Position numbers and translations under genes: made by a program. The notes under the pieces are model-generated. The model searched no databases and was not told the DNA's origin. It was given only the letters and a program-made list of their open reading frames with translations. Positions 33,709 to 40,929 of a DNA stretch of 64,000 bases are shown here, piece by piece. Within the stretch, counting starts at the first letter, position 1. Each line of letters starts with the position of its first letter. Source of the DNA: Pseudolabrys sp035718275 (GTDB taxonomy: Bacteria; Pseudomonadota; Alphaproteobacteria; Rhizobiales; Xanthobacteraceae); NCBI GenBank assembly GCA_035718275.1, contig DASTHI010000026.1, positions 218,594 to 282,593 of the forward strand, read 5' to 3'.

Positions 33709-34578
33709 ATGAGAATGTCACTGATCGTCAGATCCCGGGCCTGTGCATTGCTTGCGATCGGAGTGGTGAACGTACCGCTTCATGCCGCCGCTACTTCTTC
33801 CTCGGAGCAGGTCTACCTGGCACCACATCGTGCAATCTACGATCTGAGGCTGTCAAAAGCGCGCGGGAGCAGGGCGATCGAGGGAGTTCGGGGCCGGATT
33901 GTCTATGATTTTTCTGGCAGTCGCTGCGAAGGCTACGAGTTGAAATTCCGGCAGGTATCTGAACTCGATTCCGGAGAGGGCCGGGCGGCCTTAAGCGATC
34001 TTCGCTCTACGACTTGGGAGGACGGGAATGCGCAAAAGTTCCGCTTCAGTTCGGAAAACTCCTTCAACGAGAAGCGTACGGATGTCGTAAACGGTCGCGC
34101 CGAACGCGCCGCAAAAGCGGTTGCAATCAGCCTCACAAAGCCAAAAGAGAAGAACTTCACGGTTCCCGCGGACGCGGTGTTCCCAACCGAGCACATGCGG
34201 CGGATCCTGCTTGCCGCGCGGGAAGGTAAATCACTGCTCGAATTCCCGGTCTACGACGGCTCGGAAACCGGCGAGAAACTGTACAACACGCTCACCGTCA
34301 TTGGGCATCCAATCGCACCAGGGGAGAAAGTCCCGAACGATGCCGGTGCAAATATCGGCGAACTGGCGAAGCTGACGAGATGGCCGGTCACGATCAGTTA
34401 CTTCGACAAGAAGGATGAACAATCGAAACAGACTGGGGAGCAGACTCCGGTTTATTCCATCAGCTTTGAGGTCTACGAGAATGGGATCTCGCGAGCGCTG
34501 GTGCTCGACTATACCGACTTCACCATCAGCGGTGAGCTGACGTCGCTGGAAATGAAAAAGCAGAAGCCATGTCCGTGA
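33709..34578 (+). CDS. eipB: EipB family (DUF1849) periplasmic envelope-integrity protein
   Basis: Encodes 289 residues from ATG 33709, with GAAAGG upstream and a Sec signal (residues 1-28). Mature features: LAPHRAIYDLRLSKARGSRAI-like opening, GRIVYDFSGSRCEGY, TEHMRRILLAAREG and the ending EMKKQKPCP. The two cysteines (in GSRCEG and KPCP) correspond to the disulfide known from Brucella EipB, which maintains envelope integrity in the periplasm and folds as a beta-spiral. The gene diverges from ridA. Confidence 0.9.
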   Translation: MRMSLIVRSRACALLAIGVVNVPLHAAATSSSEQVYLAPHRAIYDLRLSKARGSRAIEGVRGRIVYDFSGSRCEGYELKFRQVSELDSGEGRAALSDLRSTTWEDGNAQKFRFSSENSFNEKRTDVVNGRAERAAKAVAISLTKPKEKNFTVPADAVFPTEHMRRILLAAREGKSLLEFPVYDGSETGEKLYNTLTVIGHPIAPGEKVPNDAGANIGELAKLTRWPVTISYFDKKDEQSKQTGEQTPVYSISFEVYENGISRALVLDYTDFTISGELTSLEMKKQKPCP

Positions 34579-34589
34579 GCATGGACTGA

Positions 34590-35837
34590 CTAGTTATCAT
34601 CAAATGTCAGGCCTCTCACGATCGCGGAACTACCGAATTTTGAGCGCAGCCGATCGATCGCATATTCCGCGTCGGCCGCGCGCCGATCGATAAGATCGAA
34701 AATTTCGTCTGCCTCCACTTCCTCGAGATTGCTCACGCCGATTCCGATCAGCCGGAATGGAGTGTTTCCGACTTCATGCCGGAGCAGATCGCGGCCTGCC
34801 TCGAAAATCCGCGATGCGAGCTGCGTAGCAGCTCCAAGCGCACGCGCTCGAGTGCGGATCTTGAAATCTGCGCTTTTGAGCTTGAGGGTGACCGTAGAGC
34901 CCCCAAGGCAATTCGATTTCAGCCGCGCCGACACGCGCTCGGACAGCTCCCACAAATATTGTTCAAGCGGACGGAATTCACTGATGTCCTGCTCGAAAGT
35001 GGTTTCCGCTGAAATGCTCTTGGTTTCACGTTCCGGATTGACCGACCGGTTATCGATTCCACGGGCGAGCCGCCAGAGGCGGGCGCCTTCCTCGCCATAG
35101 CGGCGTGCAAGATCCCGCTCGTCGGCCCGCTGCAGGTCGCCAATTAAGCGGAAACCGTCGGCCGCGAGCTTGGCTGCATTCACCGCTCCAACGCCGTATA
35201 TGAATCCGACCGGCTTATTGGCGAGGAACAGAGTCGCTTCTGCCGGAGAGAGGACCGCGAATCCTCGCGGCTTGTCGAGATCAGAGGCGATCTTGGCAAG
35301 GAATTTGTTGGCTGAAAGGCCGATCGAAATCGTGATTCCAAGTTCGCGCTCGATCTGGATCGCGAGGCGAGCGAGTACTTTTGGTGGGCTGATCCCGTGC
35401 AGGCGGTCGGTTCCGGTCAAGTCTAGGAAAGCTTCGTCGATGGACAGCGGCTCAACCAGAGGCGTAAGCGCAAGCATCATTTTGCGCACCGCGCGACCGA
35501 CGCTGATATATTTGGTCATATTTGGTCTTACGACGACAGCATGCGGGCAGCGCCGCCGCGCTTCGAACATCGGCATTGCCGATCGGACGCCATATGTCCG
35601 TGCAATGTAGCACGCGGCGGCAACGACTCCGCGTTTGCCGCCACCGACAATCACAGGCTTGTCGACGAGAGAAGGATCATCGCGTTTTTCGATCGTGGCA
35701 TAGAAGGCATCGCAATCGATATGAGCCACGGACAGGCAGTCGAGTTCCGGGTGATGGCAGAGTCGGGGGGAGCCGCATGAGGTGCATCGCGGGTCGGTTT
35801 CCGCGGCATCGGCGAGGCAATCCCGACAGAAGCTCAC
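34590..35837 (-). CDS. dinB: DNA polymerase IV with N-terminal zinc-finger-like extension
   Basis: Encodes 415 residues. Residues 1-35 carry C4-x2-C7 and C18-x2-C21, a putative zinc ribbon typical of Bradyrhizobium-type DinB. Then the Y-family polymerase: HIDCDAFYATIEKRD (catalytic Asp), GGGKRGVVAAACYIARTYGV, LSIDEAFLDLTG (catalytic Asp-Glu), helix-hairpin-helix thumb (FIYGVGAVNAAKLAADGF) and little finger domain. It is an error-prone translesion polymerase. The start overlaps the stop of the DUF3572 gene (ATGA), implying coupled translation. Confidence 0.95.
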   Translation of the reverse strand: MSFCRDCLADAAETDPRCTSCGSPRLCHHPELDCLSVAHIDCDAFYATIEKRDDPSLVDKPVIVGGGKRGVVAAACYIARTYGVRSAMPMFEARRRCPHAVVVRPNMTKYISVGRAVRKMMLALTPLVEPLSIDEAFLDLTGTDRLHGISPPKVLARLAIQIERELGITISIGLSANKFLAKIASDLDKPRGFAVLSPAEATLFLANKPVGFIYGVGAVNAAKLAADGFRLIGDLQRADERDLARRYGEEGARLWRLARGIDNRSVNPERETKSISAETTFEQDISEFRPLEQYLWELSERVSARLKSNCLGGSTVTLKLKSADFKIRTRARALGAATQLASRIFEAGRDLLRHEVGNTPFRLIGIGVSNLEEVEADEIFDLIDRRAADAEYAIDRLRSKFGSSAIVRGLTFDDN

Positions 35838-36133
35838 GGCAGATCGCGCTCCCAGTCGCCGCCGCCGAGCACATCCCTTGCCTTGTCGATTTCGGCCGGA
35901 TCCAATCCCGCAATACTGGCGAAGGATGACATCAGCCGATGGTCTGAGGCGATATAGGCGAGAACTCCGCCTAGGAATCCGGGATCTTCTGCTATTGCGC
36001 GAATCTCGGTTGGGGCAATGCCGGTGGCCGCGAGGAAGCGCTCAAGCCGATCGCTCTCCTCGGCTACAAACGCAAATGCCTGAATTGCAAGCGCTTCCGC
36101 CCGTTCTCGGGAGAATGCAAGGGGGCGCTTCAT
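35834..36133 (-). CDS. DUF3572 family protein
   Basis: Encodes 99 residues, all helical: ALAIQAFAFVAEESDRLERFL, then ATGIAPTEIRAIAEDPGFL and GVLAYIASDHRLMSSFASIAG. DUF3572 is a small alphaproteobacterial family of unknown function that commonly lies beside dinB and divK, as here. It is the first gene of the dinB transcript and overlaps dinB by four bases. Confidence 0.92.
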   Translation of the reverse strand: MKRPLAFSRERAEALAIQAFAFVAEESDRLERFLAATGIAPTEIRAIAEDPGFLGGVLAYIASDHRLMSSFASIAGLDPAEIDKARDVLGGGDWERDLP

Positions 36134-36256
36134 AGGCTAAATTTGCCTTTCCGTAAGAAATGCCCACTACCGTGCCAATAATGCCGGAGCGCGGCCTTGC
36201 TGGCGACCGCGCAGTTTGCATTCTCGGCATTGTGCACAAGTGGGGCGGGAAAGCTG

Positions 36257-36628
36257 ATGGCAAAGACCGTCCTTATCGTGGAAGACAATGAGCTCAACAT
36301 GAAGCTCTTCCACGACCTTCTCGAGGCGCATGGTTACCAGACGGTGGGCACGCGCAATGGAAACGAGGCCATCGACCTCGCGCGGAAGCATCGGCCCGAT
36401 TTGATCATAATGGACATCCAGCTGCCGGAGGTTTCTGGGTTGGATGTGACAAGGCGACTCAAAGACGACCGCGATCTCAAATCCATTCCCGTCGTGGCGG
36501 TGACCGCCTTCGCGATGAAAGGCGATGAGGAACGTATCCGCGAGGGCGGCTGCGAAGCCTACCTTTCGAAGCCGATTTCAGTCGCAAAGTTTATAGAGAC
36601 CATTCGCCATTTCCTTGGTCCGGCCTGA
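36257..36628 (+). CDS. divK: Single-domain response regulator DivK
   Basis: Encodes 123 residues from ATG 36257 (MAKTVLIVEDNELNMKLFHD). The receiver fold is complete: acidic pair E9-D10, phosphoacceptor in LIIMDIQLPEVSG (Asp about 53), the Thr in VVAVTAFAMKGD and Lys in YLSKPIS. DivK is phosphorylated by DivJ and dephosphorylated by PleC, and controls CtrA through DivL-CckA, setting cell-cycle asymmetry. In Caulobacter and many relatives pleD follows directly; here a 475-bp non-coding gap follows. Confidence 0.93.
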   Translation: MAKTVLIVEDNELNMKLFHDLLEAHGYQTVGTRNGNEAIDLARKHRPDLIIMDIQLPEVSGLDVTRRLKDDRDLKSIPVVAVTAFAMKGDEERIREGGCEAYLSKPISVAKFIETIRHFLGPA

Positions 36629-37103
36629 CCTCACCGGCGGGCGAAGCTTTCCGTGCTCCGCGGGAATTATAAGCTGCATCAGCCGTTTACAGTACTGTTG
36701 GTAAGCAGGCATGACTGGTCTAACCTGACGGTGATCGACTCAGTGTCGCCTCTGTCTTGTTGATTGGCCGGCGCGACATGCCATTCCCTGCGGAGTGCCA
36801 GGTCCGCCGCATCTCCTGGGCCCGTGGGGTTCGGCCGGCTCGGGAGCGGTGCGAGTGGCCTCCTCATGCCGTCGCTCCCGACCGGCCACCTTCCCGAGGA
36901 GAGGCTTGGCTAGACGGGTCGATTCATGCCGCGGTGCGTCCTGGAAATTGCCTGAGCTCTCACGCGAAAGCTGGACAGTGAGAACCATTTCAAATTGAGT
37001 GATCAGCACCGCGTTCGTGGCGTATGAGATTACTTCAAAAACGCGCAGGGCCGGACAAGTCCGGCCCTGACGGAAACTGTTTCAATCTCGAAAGATCACT
37101 GCT
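36629..37103. other. 475-bp gap after divK; no pleD
   Basis: I find no receiver or GGDEF coding signal, and the short frames on both strands have no plausible protein composition. The only recognisable element is a hairpin terminator for the convergent DsrE gene near the right end. Confidence 0.6.
37037..37068 (-). terminator. Rho-independent terminator of the DsrE-family gene
   Basis: AGGGCCGGA (37047-37055), loop CAAG, TCCGGCCCT (37060-37068). Read on the minus strand the nine-base stem is followed by GCGCGTTTTTG, so it terminates leftward transcription. Confidence 0.75.
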
Positions 37104-37538
37104 TTAGGGTCGAACGATCGTCCAGCCTTTTGCCGCAAGTTCCATGAGCGTGACGACGCCTGCGGGTACCCGGTCAGCGTTCTCGACGAGCGGTGGCTCC
37201 TTGCCTTCGTTTCGGGTCATGGCCTCAAGGGTATTTTCGCACGCTTTGAACGCGACGTTCGGCATCCCCTGGCCGAAGGATTTTAGCCGAGCGAGGACGG
37301 GAGATTTGTCCTGGCGCAGCATGTTGAGCCCTGCATTGAAGGCGATGATCTCGATTTCGACTTCCTCACCCTTATCGGAATAGTACTTCGACACGTTCGC
37401 CGCGACATTCAGCACTGCGTTCATCTTGCCGGGATCGTTATCGCTGATTTGCAATGCGAGTCGATGCTTTTCGGCGGCATCCGCCGTCGAAAGCAAGGCC
37501 ATCGGCAGCACAAGAGCAGCAAACAGTATGCGAAGCAT
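37104..37538 (-). CDS. DsrE family protein with signal peptide
   Basis: Encodes 144 residues. Signal peptide residues 1-21 (MLRILFAALVLPMALLSTADA), then a single DsrE/YchN-like alpha/beta domain: HRLALQISDNDPGKMNAVLN, EIEIIAFNAGLNMLRQ, VAFKACENTLEAM and VVTLMELAAKGWTIVRP. C99 in FKACENT is in the position of the sulfur-carrying cysteine in DsrE proteins. Export to the periplasm is unusual for sulfur relay but common for this subfamily. Function is unresolved. Confidence 0.87.
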   Translation of the reverse strand: MLRILFAALVLPMALLSTADAAEKHRLALQISDNDPGKMNAVLNVAANVSKYYSDKGEEVEIEIIAFNAGLNMLRQDKSPVLARLKSFGQGMPNVAFKACENTLEAMTRNEGKEPPLVENADRVPAGVVTLMELAAKGWTIVRP

Positions 37539-37553
37539 CCTGAAGATCTCGCG

Positions 37554-37721
37554 CTATTTGATCTTTGATTCCGTATATTCGACGTGCTTTCGGGCAATCG
37601 GATCGTATTTTTTCTTCTTCATCTTGTCGGTCTGCGTTCGCGAGTTCTTCCGCGTCACATAATAGTGACCTGTGCCTGCGCTCGAGACGAGCTTGATCTT
37701 GAGACTGATCGCTTTGGCCAT
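37554..37721 (-). CDS. rpmG: 50S ribosomal protein L33 (zinc-free form)
   Basis: Encodes 55 residues, MAKAISLKIKLVSSAGTGHY onward, ending KHVEYTESKIK. The YYVTRKNSRTQTDKMKKKKYDP block is the L33 core. The two CxxC pairs of zinc-binding L33 are absent, so this is the C-minus form. A clear housekeeping promoter lies 27 bases upstream (37748-37775). Confidence 0.95.
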   Translation of the reverse strand: MAKAISLKIKLVSSAGTGHYYVTRKNSRTQTDKMKKKKYDPIARKHVEYTESKIK

Positions 37722-37747
37722 GACAATGTCCTGTAGGTTCGGAGCGC

Positions 37748-37775
37748 AAACTAGCGCCCAACGTTAAAATGTCAA
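37748..37775 (-). promoter_or_regulatory. Housekeeping promoter of rpmG
   Basis: Minus-strand TTGACA (37775-37770), 16 bases, TAGTTT (37753-37748). The perfect -35 and short leader fit a strong ribosomal-protein promoter. Confidence 0.65.
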
Positions 37776-37797
37776 GAAAGTCGCTGTTTTAGGGCAT

Positions 37798-38547
37798 TTA
37801 CAGCAGCTCTCGAAAGAATTTCTGGTCGGCCATATAGTAAAACGGAACCGGCAGGTCATGGCCCATCCCGGCTTCCACGCGCGCCAGCAATTCTTCCAGA
37901 ACGATTCCGGTGATCGTCGGCATGTCTAGCCGAGTGGCCTCTTCGATGGGCACCCAAACCAATTCGACGAGTTCGGAGTCGGGTCCCACCACGCCCTCGA
38001 TCGCGTGCGCTATGGCCGAGGCATCGGCAGTAAGGAATCGCGTGTCAAACCGCCGCGGGCGACGGGGCGGTGTGATGGCGCGAGCAACAAAATGGATCTG
38101 GCCCAAATCCGGATGCACATTAGCCCTTGCGAACTCGGTCCAGATTTCTCCAGGCACTACCGGCGGGTGATCACGTTTCACACCTAGAAGAAGACCGGTT
38201 TCTTCGGCCGTTTCGCGAACTGCGGCAAGAGCGAATGCACGGGCAAACCCGGCGCTGGGCTCGGCGACGCGTGCGATCAGCTTCTGCTGCGCATCGGGAT
38301 GAAGCTCGCTGATTGCCGTCATTTTTTGATCCAAAGCTTCGATGCGTCCTCCGGGAAAGACGAATTTCCCGGGCATGAACTTGTGGCTCGCATGTCGCCG
38401 TCCAAGCAGGACTTTCGGCTGCGTCCGTTCAGAGCGATCAATCAAAATCAATGTTGCCGCGTCGCGTGGCTGACTATCGGGAAACGACTGGTCGCGTTCC
38501 GCCTTCGTCATACGTTCTGCAAATATCTGTCCAAGATTTTTCGTCAT
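37798..38547 (-). CDS. Nudix hydrolase (CoA-pyrophosphatase-like long form)
   Basis: Encodes 249 residues. The Nudix motif is split by an insertion typical of the NUDT7/NUDT19-like group: FPGGRIEALDQ, about 35 residues, then ALAAVRETAEETGLLLG with the catalytic RETAEE helix. The N-terminus has SQPRDAATLILIDRSE and LLGRRHASHKFMPGKF. The enzyme probably cleaves a nucleoside diphosphate derivative; CoA derivatives are a guess. Its ATG overlaps the rnr stop by four bases, so it is the second gene of the rnr transcript. Confidence 0.9.
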   Translation of the reverse strand: MTKNLGQIFAERMTKAERDQSFPDSQPRDAATLILIDRSERTQPKVLLGRRHASHKFMPGKFVFPGGRIEALDQKMTAISELHPDAQQKLIARVAEPSAGFARAFALAAVRETAEETGLLLGVKRDHPPVVPGEIWTEFARANVHPDLGQIHFVARAITPPRRPRRFDTRFLTADASAIAHAIEGVVGPDSELVELVWVPIEEATRLDMPTITGIVLEELLARVEAGMGHDLPVPFYYMADQKFFRELL

Positions 38548-40805
38548 CGAGCGTTTCGCTTGGATCCCCGTGTTGAAAATGAGCGCCTGCGCTGCTGCTT
38601 GGGAGTTCGACTTGCTCCAGAGCGTCCGCTGGAGAGGAGTTCGAAACGCAACGCGCCTGCGACCGGAGCCGCTTCAATCAACTTGACGGTCACGGCGTCG
38701 CCGAGGCGGTAAGTCTCCCCTGAACGTGAGCCGACCATCGCATGACTTCTTTCGTCATATCGAAAATACTCATCGCCAATAGTGCGGGCAGGTATGAAGC
38801 CATCGGCGCCGGTCTCGCGCAGCTTTACGAAAAGGCCTGAGCGGGTGAGTCCGGAAATCCTGCCGTCGAACGTTGCGCCGACACGGTCGGCGAGAAAATG
38901 CGCGATCAGGCGATCGCTCGTCTCACGTTCGGCCACCATGGCCCGGCGTTCAGCCGCGGAAATCTGGGCGCTGATCTCAGCCAGCGCCTTGACGTCGCTC
39001 CCATCGGGCAAGCCGCCATCGCCAAATTTCAGGGCGCGAATAAGCCCGCGGTGGACGATCAAATCCGCATACCGCCGGATTGGTGAGGTGAAATGCGCGT
39101 ATCGCCGCAGATTGAGTCCAAAATGCCCGTAGTTCTCGGCCGCGTATTCGGCCTGTGCCTGAGTTCTTAACACGACCTCATTGACCAGTTGTTCGGCGTC
39201 GCGTCCTCTGACACGCATGAGAACGCGATTGAACGCCTCAGGCCGCAGCGTACCCGTTTTCGCAAAGGGGATGTCAAGCGTCGCCAGCAATTCCCTCAGG
39301 GCCTGCACCTTCTCCATGCCGGGCTCGTCGTGCACGCGGTAGATCAGCGGAACGCGCGCACGCTCGAGTGTTTCGGCAGCTGCGACATTGGCGAGGATCA
39401 TGAATTCTTCGATCAACCGGTGCGCCTCTAGTCGTTCCGGAGTGATAATTCGGTCAACCGTTCCGTCCGCCTTGAGCATGATCTTGCGCTCGGGAAGGTC
39501 GAGGTCGAGAGGCTGGCGCTCCTCCCGAGCACGAGCTGTGGCCTCGTAGGCGGCATAAAGCGGGGCGAGCACGGTCTGCACGAGCGGCCCGGTATCTTCG
39601 TCGGTACGGCCGCTGATTGCAGCTTGAGCCTGTTCATATGAAAGGCGAGCCGCAGACCGCATCAGGACACGATGAAATGTATGCGATCGCTTGCGTCCAT
39701 TTGATCCGATCGACATGCGAACGGCGAGGGCGGCGCGGTCCTCGTGCGGTCGCAAAGAGCAAAGATCATTCGAAATGCGCTCCGGGAGCATGGGAACGAC
39801 ACGGTCCGGGAAATAGACCGAATTTCCCCGCGTGAGCGCCTCGCGATCCATAGCCGAACCCGGTTTGACATAGTGCGCCACATCGGCGATCGCGACCCTG
39901 ACGATGTATCCGCCGGGATTATCCGGCGCCGTGTCGAACTCGGCGTGCACGGCGTCGTCGTGGTCCTTGGCGTCCGGCGGATCGATCGTCACGAACGGCA
40001 CACGTCGCCAATCTTCACGGCCGGCGAGGCTTGCCGGCCTCGCAGCTTCCGCTTCGTTCAGGGCGTCACGTTTGAAAACAGTGGGGATGCCATGTGCGTG
40101 GATGGAGATCAGGCTGACCGCCCGCTCACTTTTTAGAGAGCCAAGCCTTTCAATGACGCGTGCGACAGGCATGCCGAGGCGCTGCGCGCGTGTGGTTTCG
40201 ACTGAGACGAGATCGCCCTCCTGGGCTCCATCCGTCGATCCCGCCGGAATGGTCAGCTCCCGTCCGAGCATTTTCTTGTCGACAGGTTCAAGTCGACCAC
40301 CACCATGGGGAACACGACGAAAAATTCCCAGCACGCGATGTCTTGGATGATCAATGATTTTGATGATCCGAGCCTGGTAGCGAATTCCAGCGACAGCTTC
40401 TATTTCCTCGACTCGCAGAAGAACACGATCACCGATGCCTGCCGCTTGCCCCGGGGCAGCTTTGCGGCGGGTCGGAATTCGGATTTTCGGGACAGGGCCA
40501 CGGGCGAGTTCGTCCCACTCGTCAGGTGTGGCAACGAGATCTCCTTCCTCGTCGCGAGCGGTCACGCAGGCAACCAGTGTAGAAGCGAGTGTGCCGGCGT
40601 GATGCAGTTTTTTCCGGCGTTTTTCGATCAGTCCTTCATCCGACAGGCCGCGAAGCATGTGCTTGAGATCGGCGCGAAGCGCGTTCTTGAGTCCAAATGC
40701 ACGCGCGATTTCACGCGTCCCGACCTTCCCCGGCTGGTTACCGATGAAGGCGAGGAGGTCGGCTCTGGTAGGAAGCGACGGGACCTTTTTGGATCGTTTA
40801 TTCAA
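38544..40805 (-). CDS. rnr: Ribonuclease R
   Basis: Encodes 753 residues from TTG 40805, chosen because AGGA lies at the right distance and the family start follows (KVPSLPTRADLLAFI). Another TTG at 40832 is in frame. Order: helix-turn-helix-like head, OB/cold-shock domains, RNB nuclease domain with FVTIDPPDAKDHDDAVHAE (catalytic Asp residues), NYGHFGLNLRRYAHFTSPIRRYADL, and a C-terminal S1 domain followed by a basic tail. It is a processive 3'-5' exoribonuclease that degrades structured RNA. It is coupled to a Nudix gene by a four-base overlap. Confidence 0.94.
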   Translation of the reverse strand: MNKRSKKVPSLPTRADLLAFIGNQPGKVGTREIARAFGLKNALRADLKHMLRGLSDEGLIEKRRKKLHHAGTLASTLVACVTARDEEGDLVATPDEWDELARGPVPKIRIPTRRKAAPGQAAGIGDRVLLRVEEIEAVAGIRYQARIIKIIDHPRHRVLGIFRRVPHGGGRLEPVDKKMLGRELTIPAGSTDGAQEGDLVSVETTRAQRLGMPVARVIERLGSLKSERAVSLISIHAHGIPTVFKRDALNEAEAARPASLAGREDWRRVPFVTIDPPDAKDHDDAVHAEFDTAPDNPGGYIVRVAIADVAHYVKPGSAMDREALTRGNSVYFPDRVVPMLPERISNDLCSLRPHEDRAALAVRMSIGSNGRKRSHTFHRVLMRSAARLSYEQAQAAISGRTDEDTGPLVQTVLAPLYAAYEATARAREERQPLDLDLPERKIMLKADGTVDRIITPERLEAHRLIEEFMILANVAAAETLERARVPLIYRVHDEPGMEKVQALRELLATLDIPFAKTGTLRPEAFNRVLMRVRGRDAEQLVNEVVLRTQAQAEYAAENYGHFGLNLRRYAHFTSPIRRYADLIVHRGLIRALKFGDGGLPDGSDVKALAEISAQISAAERRAMVAERETSDRLIAHFLADRVGATFDGRISGLTRSGLFVKLRETGADGFIPARTIGDEYFRYDERSHAMVGSRSGETYRLGDAVTVKLIEAAPVAGALRFELLSSGRSGASRTPKQQRRRSFSTRGSKRNAR

Positions 40806-40929
40806 AATGACGGTCCTGCATCGAGCGCACAATTCTGAATATTCAAAACCGCACTAATGCGAAATGTGCCGTGCATATGAGCTCAGATGCATTGAAACAA
40901 ATATAGTGACGGCTTCTCCGGCTTTCCAG

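Noticed and set aside
36740..37009. 89-codon minus-strand frame in the gap after divK, considered as a pleD remnant or new gene
   Set aside because: Composition is Arg/Pro/Gly-rich, no GGDEF or receiver residues, and no ribosome site.
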